Shown piece after piece: positions 11,304 to 23,758 of a DNA stretch of 64,000 nucleotides. The translations under genes and the position numbers were made by a program. This stretch comes from Nilaparvata lugens. Taxonomy: Eukaryota; Arthropoda; Insecta; Hemiptera; Delphacidae. The stretch spans positions 51,526,970 to 51,590,969 of the forward strand of contig NC_052505.1 in NCBI RefSeq assembly GCF_014356525.2, read 5' to 3'. The stretch's first letter is position 1. Each line of letters starts with the position of its first letter. The notes beneath the pieces are model-generated. The model ran no database searches. It saw only the letters and a list, made by a program, of their open reading frames with translations, and was not told the DNA's origin.

Positions 11304-11446
11304 CGGTTCATGTGTGTCCCCAAACCAACTTCTTGTACTACCACCCCTTTGGTTCCGCAACTTTATGTAACACCGCTTCAAGACACCCGTTCAGACGACA
11401 GGTCTAGGGACGTAAGAGGACGTCGCCGTCAAGCCAAATTCAACCG
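11304..11446 (+). other. Candidate unrecognised exon
   Basis: A GC-rich island of 143 bp in AT-rich sequence, preceded by an acceptor-like CATTTATTTACAG and followed by a donor-like CCG|GTAAAA. One frame is open throughout (RFMCVPKPTSCTTTPL..., ending SRDVRGRRRQAKFNR). A second is open for all but its last few codons. I recognise no family and see no partner exon. It could equally be an element remnant. Confidence 0.25.
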
Positions 11447-12649
11447 GTAAAAGCTCACCGCCAAAAACAAGGTACTGTAACCCCAACGATAAAGCAACTT
11501 ACATACCAACGAAAGTGCAGTGTAGTGAAACAAAGGTTCATTCGAGAATGTCAATCAAAAGTGGGGATTCAAAATTATTATGAAATGGGTTATATGGGTT
11601 ACTATCGACGAAACTTGGGTTCAACGGGCTTTTCTTTCTTGAGTAATTCCATGTTGAAATGAACTTGTTATTTGATGACTGATATTGTTTGGTTTTGTGA
11701 CGTATTGCTATCTAATCGAGGATAGTAATGTCAGATGAAGAATGTCACCAAAGTAACATGAAATTGTTGTTTCTGTTGTTCGATTTTAGTTGCCAATGTT
11801 TATTGAAGCTGTTTGTATTTTTCTATTATTTCAAATTGTAGTGTTATTCTATAGTATAAACCTATTAAATCAGGCATGGCAAGATTAATTGAAGTTTTCT
11901 TGACTCTAGCCCGTTCACCTGCATGAATTAGGTATAGACTCAGGTATTTTCTAGATGTGTCGGCCTATTTCTAAATTCTAAATTTTATTCAAAATTGTCT
12001 TCTTTATCATCTTTAAAAAAGTGCAGGCACATATTATTATTATTATTATATTATTATTATTATTATTACTATTATGACATTTAAAACAATAATAATAAAA
12101 TTATTTGAATGAATTTGAATTCGAACTAATATTGTATAATATTACATTATAGAATTAAATATGATAATAACATTGTTGTTATTATTATATATTCGTTTTA
12201 ACTCTGTTCTGTAACTATTATTCAGATATTTTTAATTCAATTACATTTATCGAATGAGCGTTAGCGAGTTGACTTAAGCCGCGTTTGGACCGAAGTTATT
12301 GACAAAATTTTAACCTAATCTCTATACAGAGTGTCCACTGAATCAGGCTCAGGGCAAATTCCCGTACATTCCCCGTATATTTCACGTTCTTCCCGGTTTT
12401 CCTTGCTGGTTGAAACACATGTTTATTGGAACAATATAATATTCTCAAATAACAATTTCAAAAGTGCAAAAGTATGTTATTCATCAAAATGTAGCATCAT
12501 TATACGATTATAACTACTGTATGTATTTTGAATAAAACAAAAAAGGCAATTTAGAAGAAAAATCGAAACTCACTAATCTACTCTTTACCCTTTAAAACAT
12601 TATAGTCCAGTCACTACCGGTATATACATTGGTGTTTGCAATATATATT
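11447..12649. other. AT-rich stretch with TTA microsatellite
   Basis: Contains an impure (TTA)n/(TAT)n run at about 12025-12078. Otherwise no supportable feature. Confidence 0.5.
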
Positions 12650-12732
12650 TTAGTTTGATTTTTCAATAAATCGTTTGGATACATTAGAGAGGTCTAGAGT
12701 CTAGAACCAATTTTTCATGCAAAATTTTCAAT
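12650..12732 (+). repeat. Dispersed repeat, partner of 21655-21740
   Basis: TTTTTCAATAAATCG, TTTGGATACAT and AGAACCAATTTTT...CATGCAAAATTTTC recur in the same order at 21655-21740. Non-coding. It abuts the fold-back element to its right. Confidence 0.65.
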
Positions 12733-12886
12733 ATCCTCTAATTGTCACAATTTAAATGTACAATTCAAAATCCCTCTGGGCGTAATTTTGTGCTCTTCAA
12801 CCTGAGACCGGAGAGCGCACAAAATCACGCCCAAAGGGATTCTGGATTAGGCTATACATTTGAATTGTAGCAATCAGAAGATATTG
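12727..12886. repeat. Fold-back (inverted repeat) element
   Basis: Imperfect arms of about 70 bp. The left arm runs from CAATATCCTCTAATTG through AATCCCTCTGGGCGT to TTTTGTGCTCT. The right arm runs from AGAGCGCACAAAATCACGCC through AAGGGATTCTGGATT to CAATCAGAAGATATTG. The loop is about 13 bases (TCAACCTGAGACC). A MITE or an imperfect hairpin transcript precursor would both fit. Confidence 0.75.
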
Positions 12887-13033
12887 TTGATTGGAAACTA
12901 AAATTCATTAAAATTGATTATTTTGTTGAAATTTTACTTGTTTTTGTGACTCAGAACACATTACATATAGATTGATCCCTCACATAGTATATTTTCTACT
13001 ATTTGATTCTGTACATGTATTCGTAACAACTGG

Positions 13034-13321
13034 TTGAATCAGACTGACTCAAATCAAACCTTTCACATACCAGATTCTGCTAACCATGATAATATCCTCA
13101 CTGCAAGCTTTTCTCACTTGAAAACGTTTCATTACTCAGAAGCGAATAGTGTTATCAAATTAGCACCTCCACTCGATAGAAAAGTTCTCTTCCCAAGTTC
13201 CCTTGAAAGGCAAAATGTCAAGCTATGTGTTAAGGTATTTGATGAGAAAAATGTAGCAGCTTTAAAAGAATGCAACATTCAAAATGAAAATTTTGAAACC
13301 CATGGAGAAAATTCATGCTAA
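13034..13321 (+). pseudogene. P-element-like transposase fragment
   Basis: The translation contains SVIKLAPPLDRKVLFPSSLE then RQNVKLCVKVFDEKNVAAL. This resembles the segment of P-element/THAP9-type transposases that reads roughly K-L-A-P-K-L...K...P-S...E-R-Q-x-V-K-L-A...V-F. No THAP zinc finger and no catalytic DDE-like residues are present, and no ATG begins the frame. At 95 codons against several hundred in the family, it is a fragment, probably truncated by the repeat that follows at 13330. Confidence 0.55.
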
Positions 13322-13329
13322 TTGTGAGC

Positions 13330-14160
13330 TCATAGAGCATCAAATTCTCTTCAATTTGATGTATAATTCCACACTTTTACGCATTTCCCTACGACTTTTG
13401 CAGCAGCTTTATCTAGTGTTGAATATGAAATTTCCAGTTTTGCAACAATTGACCAATTGACAAATGAATTTCGAAGGAGTGTTTTGAACACAATTTTTGA
13501 CTTTGCAGCGTTGTTGATACTAGTTAGGAGGAGAACATATCAGAAGTCCCCATCCCTACCCTATTTTTTGAAGTGATGAGGGTGATTCAAATGTTGCATT
13601 CTTTAGCTTTTTGCTTCCACGCTTATATCTTTGCAACAATGCGTTCAACCAAGATAACTGCTCTAAATTAAGTTTGATAAATTCTCTACAATTCCTGTTG
13701 AGTGGAGTTTTGTGATATTTCCAACAGTTATCGAGAAATCCGGTCTTGAAAGTATGTAATTGTTGGAATAACAGGTTTTCATCAAATTTTTGTTTTTTTT
13801 TTTTATTCAAAGTATGGAAGGTATACAAAAATTCGTGGAATGAATATTGTAGGAAATTATGTAAGCTTCAATGTTTTATTGTATAGTCATGTCCGTAAGA
13901 TGTATAGTTTTCGAGTTATATGCAAGAAACCAAAAAATTGTACTTTTCAACCACCACCACCACCCCCTCAGCACAGTGGGTAGAGATGGGGACTTTCGAT
14001 ATGTTCACCACCTTACTACCCTAAAGAGATCCGCGGGGTCAAAAATTGTCTTCCTAACTTTTCATTCTATAAACTTTTTTGAGCATTCATTGCCTGGACT
14101 AGTACCCGCAATGCAAAAACGCATTCTTCGATGTGTTTATATTTTCATCAATAAATTGTA
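13330..14160. repeat. Fold-back arrangement of family A repeat
   Basis: 13400-13830 carries family A in reverse (ACACAATTTTTGACTTTGC, CCCCATCCCTACCC, GATGAGGGTG). 13840-14160 carries it forward (TTGTAGGAAATTATGTAAGC, CCCCCTCAGCACAGTGGGT, GGGGACTTTCGATATGTTC). The two copies meet tail to tail around 13800-13835, near a T-run. The open frames over this stretch are accidental. Confidence 0.65.
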
Positions 14161-14368
14161 AATCTCTATGATATTTTTTATTCAATTTGCTCAGCCTCTT
14201 CCTCATTCAAGACATCAAGTCAAGTCACTGATAGACTGAATGACGCACTGTACAGTTGGCTGAAAACGCTGTGGAGTGTCGTGCAGAGTACAGTTCAGTA
14301 CTGTTCTGAATGTTGCAAATCGATGGAAATAACACTCCCTTATTCCTTGATCAGAACTTTATTATTGA

Positions 14369-14599
14369 CTAGCATGTAACCCGTGCTCTGCAAGGGTCTA
14401 TTTTAAAACTTGACAAATTGAAAACTTGACGTAATGAAAATTTGAAGAATTTAAAACAGGCCTATAACCATCCTCGGTTAATTGAGTATCTATATGCAAA
14501 ATTTCAAGTTGATCAGTCCAGTAGTTCAGACGTGCGTCAAACATAACTTTCCTATCCTGTACTAATATAGGCCAGCTCTTAACTTTATTATAGTATAGA
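14369..14599 (-). mobile_element. Short non-autonomous Helitron
   Basis: On the minus strand it begins TCTATACTATAATAAAG and ends with a hairpin-like CTTGCAGAGCACGGG and the terminal CTAG (14369-14372). The bases next to it are A (14368) and T (14600), as expected for Helitron insertion between host A and T. It is 231 bp with no coding. A close relative, also minus, lies at 55764-55999. It sits against the 3' tail of the LINE to the right. Confidence 0.8.
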
Positions 14600-15227
14600 T
14601 CGATTGATTGATTGATTGAGTACTTTATTTATGTAGATTACAATATATACTGGCTTATACACTTATATACAATAGCTTACAATACAGCAAAATTATAGAT
14701 GAATTTACATAATATAGACTAAGAAAATAATTATTGAACTGTATATGATATGAAAAAGTAATTTGTAATATAATAACTATAGATAATTATATTGTTAAGC
14801 ATCTACATAAATTGGCGGAGCTTTGAACATATCAATGTCCATTCTTTGGAATGAATATTAAAAATATCCTCCCCACTAACTCTCTACCAAAACGTTAATT
14901 TAATTAATTAAACTAAGGATTTATTTATTAATGGAAATTTTGTAAAAGTTTTAATTAATATAAATATTTAAGAGAAAAAAAAACAGAAAATTGATAGAGT
15001 AAAATAATTATATAGGTAGATAAGATCAAATTATTGATTAATAGAATAAAGTAGGCTGAAAGTAGATCAGGGTAATCAACTTTCAGTAATACACAGCAGT
15101 ATGCAGTGGATAATTAAAATAACATGAGTTTATATAATATAAATATACATACAATTCATTCTATAACAGGTTTAAAGGTTTGTATTAATTTGTGGGATGG
15201 GTGGGGGATGGTTGTCATGTGATCGTT

Positions 15228-18200
15228 CTAGGGCCAGACAGTTTCAGCCATTTGTTCCAAAAGATGTTTTTTTAAAGTCAGGATGAAGCTCGCTCGGCTC
15301 TCGATGGACCTGATAGAAACAGGAAGTGCATTCCATGCACGACAGGCACTGACTAAGAAGGATTTTGTGAAAATAGTAGTTCGATGATTGGGTATCCTTA
15401 AAGTACTTTCTCCAGTTCTAGTATGTAAAGCGTCTATCCTCCTACCTTCAGAGACAAATTTGAAATCATCTTTAAAATAGTTCGGATTACTGTATTTCAA
15501 GATATCTCTAACAAGCTTGACTATTTGAAAAAGCCTTTGATCAGAAAGCTTTAATGTTGAACTAGCAATGTGGGCTGGGGTGATATGATCATGGCGTTGG
15601 AGAGAGTAGACGAAACGTAGACAATAATTTTGGCAACGCTGTAGTTTATCATTCAGAGTGACTTGCATATCGTTAAGAACAGAATTACAATACATTAAAT
15701 GTGGGAAGATGAGAGATTGAACCAATAATAATTTAATGTTTCTAGGGAGAATATCGTGCATTTTCTTCAATGCATGCATGGCTGAGAATACCTTTTTACA
15801 GGTTTTGTTCACTTGTTCTGACCAGTCAAGAGTATTTTTCATAATAATGCCTAAATTTTTAACTGAGCTACGGTAAGGAATGTCATTACTGTCTAAACTA
15901 ATTTTGTGAATCGATTCAAGGTCAATATTGTTTATAAGACGAGAATATCCAATTATAATGGGTTGTGTTTTGATGGGATTAAGCTTAAGGCCATTTTTCT
16001 TTGTCCATTCCACTATCGAATTGATATCCTGATTCATTATTCCAACTGTTTCATTAATTTTTGTTATGGGACAGCTTAAATATATTTGAAGGTCGTCTGC
16101 ATAAGTATGGAAACTGGAGAATTTGATAATGGAAGAAAGGTCATTAGCATACAAAGTGAAGAGAAGAGGGCCTAAAAATGAACCTTGTGGTACTCCATGC
16201 ATAACGTTTTTCCAAGTAGACTTTTTGTCACCGACAGATACACATTGTTTCCTACCTAATAGATAGGATTTAAACCAAACTAACGAGTTGTGACTGAAAC
16301 CAAGAATAGCCAACTTATTCAGAAGGACTGTATGATCAACAGTATCGAATGCTTTAGAAAAATCAAATAGGGTGAGGATGGTGCATTTTCTTTGGTCCAT
16401 AGCTAACCTTATATCATCAGTGACACGAAGCAGAGCTGTTTCAGTTGAATGGAATTTTCTAAAGCCTGATTGAAAGTTATGAAGCTTACTATTGTTGTCT
16501 AGAAATTTTACAACTTGAGCATGAATGAGTCTTTCTAGCACTTTGGACAATGCAGGTAAAATACTGATTGGTCTAAAATCCTCAACTTTATTGGGTGATG
16601 GAACTTTATTTAGAGGGCGAACCAGAGCAAACTTCCAGTTTTCAGGGAAAATGCCTTCTTCAAGTGACTTGTTGAAAATATATGTAATGGTTTGTAAAAC
16701 AGCAAAAAACATCTTCTTGATAAATTTAATAGGAATTTTGTCTACACCCGTAGCATTACTATGAATACGTTGAATTGCTCTGAAAGTGTCTTCTTCTGAG
16801 ATTGGATGGAAATGAAATTGATCAGTGATTGGTAAATCTAAGTTTGTAACCTGCTCTTCAAGATCATTGATATGCATTTGGAATTGAAGAAGTTTTGGGC
16901 AATTGCCTGTTTCTCTTTCCAAATATCGTGTTTGTGACTGTTCTAAGAAATAAATAAATAAATGATTAGCAATGACAACTTCGTCGAATTGGTTAGAGTG
17001 TGAAATGAAATGGTCATTTATATTATTCAATGGTAAGTCAATTTGTGGATTCGATTTCTGTTTGCCAAGCCCGAATTCTTTTACTCCCTGCCAAAGTGAT
17101 TTAGAGTCTTGTCTATTGTTTGTCATAAACGAATTCAAGTACCTAATCTTTGAGTTCCATAATTCCTGTTTAACCCTATTTCTAAGGCTCCTATACTCTA
17201 TCAAACTGTCCAAGTCAAATGTCTTCTTAAATTTTCTATGTGCTTTGTCTCTACGTCCCATCATCTTAAGTATGTCTTCAGTCATCCACGGTACTCGTCG
17301 TTTTCTATTAATCCTCCTTGTCACATAAGGTGCATGTTTGTCATACAAAGTCAAAGTCCAATTCTCGAAAGTCTTGACCATGTCATCAACTGAGGGTAAC
17401 GCTTCAATTTGATGCCATGGAGTCTGAGCCACATCAGTCAGGAAGGCGGCTTCATCAAAGTTTTTGAAGTCTCTATAAGTGATAATTTTCTGTTCTGGCT
17501 TGGGTATCTTATGGGAAAGTACACAGTAGGTCAAATCATGTCTAGAAATAGCTGAGACTGAGATTTGGCCTACTTGAACAACCTCATTGGGATCACTAAC
17601 AATGAGAAGGTCAATGAGTGTGTCTGATTCATTGGTATGATGAGTTGGATCGAGAGGTAAAATAGTCATGTTTAGGCATTGGAAAATTGTAGTCAGTTGA
17701 AAGTAGTCAAAGTTACGATTTGTCATGTTCAAGTCGGTGTTCATATCCCCCCATAACTAGTATACGGTTATAACAAGGCATAAGAGAAAGCAAGGCATTT
17801 TCGAAATCTGTGAAATGACCTATTTTTGGTGGGTGATAACAGATACCAACGAGTAATTTATCAGTACTAGATAAGGATAATTCAAGTAGCATAAACTCTG
17901 GTCTGGAACAATACTCTTGTTTGGATGTGATTAAAACTTTTGTTTTGATACCATCTTTCACATAAATTCCTACACCCCCACAAGCTTTATTTAATCTATC
18001 ATTCCGGAAAAGATTATATCCAGGCAAAGCAACACAATTTGATGAAATACTAGGCTTCAAAAATGATTCGGAAATTCCGATTATATTGAAGTCCTGAAAA
18101 CGGAAGATTGCTCTGAGTTCATCAATGTGGCAACTGAGGGATTGTACGTTAAGGTGAGCAGCCTTGAAAAGTTTTTTGAAAGAGTGGAGCTTATTTGCTA

Positions 18201-18288
18201 GAAACATACCTGCGTCATTATTACTATTATTGAAATAATCATACCTACTTGAGGGCGAGTGAGCTGACGTGTCAGTGAGAGGCATCAT
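15228..18288 (-). pseudogene. LINE ORF2: APE endonuclease plus reverse transcriptase, one frameshift
   Basis: The first part (18288-17713) is an apurinic-type endonuclease N-terminus: AAHLNVQSL, IIGISESFL (catalytic Glu), GGVGIYVKDG. At about 17745-17752 a run of six G on the coding strand has one base too many. The frame changes exactly at the endonuclease VMGD motif, and the second part continues from MNTDLNMTN at 17744. Its 838 codons hold the end of the endonuclease (SRHDLTY) and a full reverse transcriptase: FRPISILPALSKVLERL, FQSGFRKFHSTETALL, LFDFSKAFDTVDH, HGVPQGSFLGPLLFTLYAND, and YADD at 16092-16103. The C-terminal thumb ends QMAETVWP. No RNase H domain is seen, which fits CR1/Jockey-type elements. 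Confidence 0.88.
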
Positions 18289-18674
18289 GGAAGCAGCAGA
18301 CCAATCGTGAACCGACCTCAGAACGACACATGATGGGGAAAATGGGGATGAAACTGATAAAACTTAACCTAAATGGAAAAGTCTCTTGATTCGAGTGCAT
18401 TCAGTATGCCTTGACAGTTCGGCTCCCTTCACTATTTAAAGCACTAGTTCAAAAAATTCACTAAACACAATAAGATGTAGATGTGTGGAGTTCCGGTGAT
18501 GAATAATCCTAATGGTGAATAAGATGAAGATTGAGGAAGAACTGGTAGTGGGTGATCTGGTCCAAGTGGAGATGGAGCGAGTAGGTATCCAGTAGTGGAA
18601 GAATTGGGTCCAAGTGGAGGTAGAGCGAAAAGGAATCTTGAATTAATCAAGGAGAGCGATCTTGAATTAATCAA

Positions 18675-18800
18675 GGAGAGAAGAAGAAGAAGAAGAAGAA
18701 AAGAAAAAGAAAGAGAAGAAGAAGAAGAAGAAGAAGAAGAAGAAGAAGAAGAAGAAGAAGAAGAAGAATAAGAAGAAGAAGAAGAAGAAGAAGAACAAAA
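18675..18800. repeat. (GAA)n microsatellite
   Basis: Long AGAAGAAGAAG run in the LINE's ORF1-ORF2 spacer. LINE ORFs are normally close together, so this ~1.34-kb spacer probably contains inserted sequence including this repeat. Confidence 0.9.
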
Positions 18801-19629
18801 GAATAATAATCATCATCGCAAACAACAATATTCAGGTAATCATTATAAATATAAGATCAAGAAGAGAAATGAGAAAGAAAAATAAGAAGTAGAGGAGACG
18901 ATGGAGAAAGTGCTAGATTATTTTAGATGAGTTTTAAATAGGATTGAACGGTGAAGTGTGAAAAATATTATATAGTATTAGAAGTATAATTAACTATTGG
19001 GAATTGCAATAACGATAAAAGTAGTAAATTGAGAACTGTAATATTTTAGTGATGAATGTCTAAGATAACGTTAAATGAAACACATCCCCTATATAAGCAT
19101 ATGAACAGACTACCCACCCCTCTGTTCTATCAATAATTCTTCACACATTAGCTTCTATTGTTCGAGCTGTGGCAACAGTAGTAGATATCATTATGATATA
19201 GAAGAGATTACTATCTTTACCTATAGATTACATCCATATCTATAACGTATGTTAATCATCCAATTTATTTGAAATTCAGCATTTCGAAAATTATTAATTA
19301 TGGAAATAATTTTGGTAAGAGATGTAATAATTATTAGTGAGAATAGAGATAATGATTCTCTAAGTACCCTCTGGAGTATAGTAGTTGATGCATTGAACGT
19401 AGTTTTGGGAATTAATATCAAGATAAATTATTAATCAGTATTAACAAATGTGGATCTCCTTAGTTTAAATTAATTGCCTCATATATAATCATAAATAGCA
19501 GTGGAAAGATTCATTTATAGAACAGAAAGCCAGCTCATGAAAAATGCAAATATCTACTGTGAAATGTATTAATACGAATTTCCTATTATTGTAGTGAAGG
19601 GCACCTTAGTCATCGAATCCTGAAATGAT

Positions 19630-20343
19630 TTAATTTAGCTTTATTTTTTGAAGGTCGGTCATCCTCTCGACTGTGTGGACCCTCTTGAATCCTCCCTCGC
19701 CGATAGAGATCTTGATCCTCCCATCCAATGACCAGACATTCCTATGCCCATGACGGTCGGCCGCAGCGTTGAGGATCTTGAGACGCTCCGCAGTCAGATC
19801 CTTGCGAATGGTGACGCCAGAACCCTTCAGATTCCTCTTAGCATCGAAGATCATCTTCCTGGTCCGGTAGCTGTAGAGTCAAACTATGATGGGTCTGTCC
19901 TTGGGTTTCGCTTGCCCTTGTTGAGGTGGTTGATGCCTTCCAACGCGATGCGAGCGGTTGACATCTGCCAGAGTCACGGGCACGTTCAGCTTCTTGTTGA
20001 AGACATCAAGCACCAGCAGGTCCGTGTCTTCTTTGTCGCTCTCCGGGATCCCAAAAATACGTATTGAATGTCGGCGCCCGTATTGCTCGAGGTCGTCGAC
20101 CTTCAGGTGACAAGACACCTCTAGCTCACGAATTCTATTGTGCAGCTGTTTGTTCTCCTCCTTCAATGCCTGAAGTTCCTCAAAAATAGACTTCACAGCC
20201 ATAGAAACAGCATGATGCACAGATTCCTCGATTTGCTGTCGAATAATTCGGAGGGTCTCTTCAGACAGTGATCCAGAAATAGCTGGCCCTGGCTTTGGAG
20301 CATTGACCTCATTCTTTGGTGTGCCTCTGTTCGGTCGAACCAT
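19630..20343 (-). pseudogene. LINE ORF1: coiled-coil nucleic-acid-binding protein with one premature stop
   Basis: Codes for an ORF1-type protein. The N-terminus is Pro/Gly-rich, followed by a coiled coil (IFEELQALKEENKQLHNRIR) and then DDLEQYGRRHSIRIFGIPE, which starts the RRM-like region of many LINE ORF1 proteins. An in-frame TGA just after RPIIV (about 19876) interrupts it. The same frame continues as LYSYRTRKMIFDAKRNL to the natural end at 19630. A single nonsense codon therefore separates it from a ~237-residue product. It would bind element RNA as a chaperone, as the family is known to do. Confidence 0.8.
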
Positions 20344-20345
20344 CG

Positions 20346-21182
20346 TGTACCATTAGGTGGATTTACTCTTTTACAGGCGAGAAGGTAGACTGAAGAATTA
20401 GGAATGTTTTTTCAAGATAAATAAAAAGAGTGTGAGTTAATCAAAAATATAATTTCACTATTGAATTTAGCTCGAGAAACTGAATAACTAGATGTATAAT
20501 TTGAAGTGAATTGAACTGTATAACCCTACAAAATATCTGTTAGAAGATGGAGCCGAACTGACACACGTTTACTCACTCGACATAAAAGAATGAAAGAGCC
20601 TGAGAACCTAGATTGGTGAGCCTGAAAAGATCCTATCCACCTGAGTACGTTTTTTTGGTTGCCAAAACATAGACTAAACCAGACACCTTTTGGGGGAAAT
20701 TATTCAACTCTACCCACTTTTTCGTGAAATAACAATGATCAAGGTTCTTACCAACAAAAATTGATGGCAAGTGGAGAATATTTATAAAGGTGTCACTTTT
20801 TGTGAGTTAGTATATGCTGTAGTATTTATTAAAATATATTGGATATTGAAATAAATAGGATATTAAAATATATAGGATAATGAAATAATAGGATATTGAA
20901 TCCAGTGAACTTATTGGTTAGTTGGTGAAATTAATATTATTAGTTTAAACATAACAAAGTGATTATAATTTTAAAAGGAAATAATTGTCATGATACTTAG
21001 TTCTTGGTCAAAAATATTTTTATATTGAAATTGATCCAATCATTAATTTTTCAGAAATGATTCTATTTGCATTAAACATTATTTATCGATTCCTAATGTA
21101 TTATTCATGACAATGAATTGTTCAAAATATAGATTATCAGAAGAGGCCTGTACTGTATTAATATTCGCGGAAGTATTCTCAT
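20346..21182. other. LINE 5' region and AT-rich flank
   Basis: Probably includes the LINE 5' UTR. GATATTGAAATAA-like short repeats lie at 20840-20900. No coding recognised. Confidence 0.4.
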
Positions 21183-21467
21183 GTTTTCCACTTGTGATGA
21201 ATAGCCAAAATTGGACCGCAAGCTGCACGGCGAATTTTAATCGAGGGCTCTGATTGGCTGAAAAGTTCAGCGTTCGGCGAACGGCGTGGAGAACGGTTAA
21301 GAGAGCGGCTAGAGGGACGTCGAACGGTTCGGAGAACTTCGCGGTGGTCGTTTAACAGCTGAGTTTAAAAACTATGAAACATAATTATGGCTAATGTTCG
21401 CTGCAGGGCAGATTGTACGATTCGCTACGCTGTTCGAGCTTCTGTTCGGCATGTGTGGAAATACCTT
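21183..21467. repeat. Possible MITE, GC-rich
   Basis: A GC-rich island in AT-rich surroundings, with repeated GAACGG/CGGCG words (GTTCGGCGAACGGCG, GGAGAACGG, TCGAACGGTTC). Short outward-facing ends are TTTTCCACTTGTG on the left and the complement of CATGTGTGGAAATACC on the right. No target duplication could be established. Confidence 0.35.
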
Positions 21468-21654
21468 TATATCCATTTGTGGTAGAGTTCAGTATCTGGT
21501 GTAGGTATTATCGATGTTGAAATTATTGATAGTGAATCAAATTACACATATGTTTTTCAGAACCTGAAATGTTATGTTTAATATTAGTCCAGTCAGTATT
21601 ATATAGACAAGCAATAATAGAGATGAAAAAGGGGATGTGCTTTCAATATAATAA

Positions 21655-21740
21655 TCCAGTTCTGATTTTTCAATATATTGTTTGGATACATAAGAGAAGT
21701 CCAGAACCAATTTTTGCATGCAAAATTTTCTTATGCTACA
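21655..21740 (+). repeat. Dispersed repeat, partner of 12650-12732
   Basis: Reads TTTTTCAATATATTG, TTTGGATACAT, CCAGAACCAATTTTTGCATG, GCAAAATTTTC in the same order as the other copy. Confidence 0.65.
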
Positions 21741-21799
21741 TACAGAATGGCCCAAACACCTCGTATTTTCGGTTCACTTTCTAGTTTTCAGCTTATTTC

Positions 21800-23667
21800 C
21801 GCAAAATCCAGTCGTCGGACAGTTAAATTTACTCTCGCCTTTTTCCAGATTATAAAATTCTGAATAGAATGAAATCACTTGGAGCTCTTTATAATATTGA
21901 CAAACTTAGATTTCAGAGCTCCTCTACATAACTTTTTGAACATTGATCTGTTAATACGATTGTTATCAGAAATGATACTAAAAACGTTGCATCCTGATTC
22001 AGTCAACAACTCTAAGATTTGTAGAGTGAGATCATATAACTGATTACCTGTTAAATTTTTACAAGGAGATAAGCCTACAACATAACAGAGAGGATACCAT
22101 GAATGTTTGTATAGTTGTTGCTAAATTGCATGAATTTTCATTTGATTGAACAGCTAAACCTTCGAATTTTCGACCTTTATAGTATGTTATTTCGGGGTTG
22201 ACATAGATTTAGTCAATCCATAATATTACTTTTGTGTATAGCTGGAAGCCATATTTCAGCCCTATATTTCAGTCCTTGGGGAACAAAAATACTGATACCT
22301 TAGATAATCTATCATAATTGCTTCTAAAGCCTGGTACACAGCATATATAAGGCATGATTAACTGCACTGCACATAATCACCGAAGAGCATACCCACATGA
22401 GCTAACGCTTGAAACTGAGCGAGTCGATGCTATTTTAGTTCATACGGAGCTCAAAAATTCAATTGGGGTAGTTTCAATTGTTAAATGGAGGTTTCAACGT
22501 ATCTATTTTATTATAAAATTCCTTTCCCTTTCATATTATCCTTATTTTTTAATGTCTTTAATAATGAAGGGTACTACAAGATTTTTATATTGTTTTTATT
22601 AATTTGAACAATAGTAACCCATGTATGTAAAGTGTTTCTACTGCAAATATTCTATATCCTTCGGCCGTAGTTCCTAAATAAATAAGAAAAATGATGATCA
22701 CTTGAGAAACCAGAACAGCATTCCGTATTCATTGTACTGCAACAATGAAATGAGACAAAAAAAAACGAAATGAGACGAATAGTGGATTGGTTAGAAATAG
22801 TCAGGAGGGTGATAATAATACTGTAGAAACTAGTTCCCCCGGGCTAGAACTTGCTATTTTAGGATATTGACAAGAGATAAGCTTCGTGCTTCGTTAAGCT
22901 CTTCGTTTCATTGCAAACATTGGTTCACTCAAAACGATATTGTCCTTTTAATGTAAATATTGCATAGTTTGACCCTTGAATGTTCCATTCCAAAAAGTTA
23001 ATAGCCTACATTGAAAATTATATCTTCCTCTAAGTGCAAGAAAACTGTCTAGAGCTTCGTCAGATACAATCATTCTTCCCCCGAATAACGTCGTGTTAAT
23101 CACTATTCACTTGCTAGAGACAATTCTGTTTAAATCAATGTTAATTCAGTAATGTAATAATAGAGTAATTTTATCCAATCAGCCTCATGTATTATTTCTA
23201 ATTTCATCTGTGTGTCGTGTAGGCTACCTATTGTGTAATCACATAGTCGGCTATCTTTGAAGAACATTCACATATCAAATGTGGAATAATAATTTGCCTT
23301 TATTATTGTATTTTCTATCAAAAAACCTTATCTTGTGTTGTGTGATTACATATTATCATTGGAGAACATGTAGGTATCAATTGTGGAGTTCTTATTTGCC
23401 TTATTATCATTATTATTTTACTTTCCAGTGTACAACGTTAAATTGTATTTATGAATAATTTAACAATACGATTTCTACAAGAAAAATATGCTTCTCACAC
23501 TTTTTATAGCTTCGTGGTAATAACTTGTTTATTATTTTCATGTTTTCTATTGTCACATAGAAAGTAATTATTCTCGTATTTGTTGAGTTAACTAAAGATA
23601 CCATGGTTGAAATATGAAAACTAGTTTCTATTCCAATGAACAGGTTGTTGTCAAAGCAGCAAGACTT
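21800..23667. other. AT-rich intergenic stretch
   Basis: No gene or repeat that I can support. The short open frames here have no recognisable sequence. Confidence 0.45.
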
Positions 23668-23758
23668 CTTAGGCCTATGTTTTGGGCTATGAATACAACG
23701 ACCACATAATACAATAATACAATTTGTACTATGTGGTTGCTGTATGAATAGGCCTTTG
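23668..23758. repeat. Short fold-back hairpin
   Basis: AGGCCTATG...GCTATGAATACAACGACCACATAATACAA pairs with TTGTACTATGTGGTTGCTGTATGAATAGGCC. Arms are about 35 bp with a small loop. It could be a tiny MITE or a hairpin RNA source. Confidence 0.6.

Larger units (their letters stand above)
14600..20345 (-). mobile_element. CR1/Jockey-group non-LTR retrotransposon, near full length
   Basis: Minus-strand element with ORF1 (20343-19630), an unusually long spacer with a GAA microsatellite, ORF2 (18288-15228), and a ~600-bp 3' UTR ending in short tandem TCAA/TCAATCAA repeats at 14602-14622. The same 3' UTR occurs at 42093-42467 plus 45416-45560 in the opposite orientation, confirming the 3' boundary. 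The 5' end lies beyond 20345 and I could not fix it. Mutations are few (one frameshift in ORF2, one stop in ORF1), so the insertion is fairly young. Confidence 0.85.
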
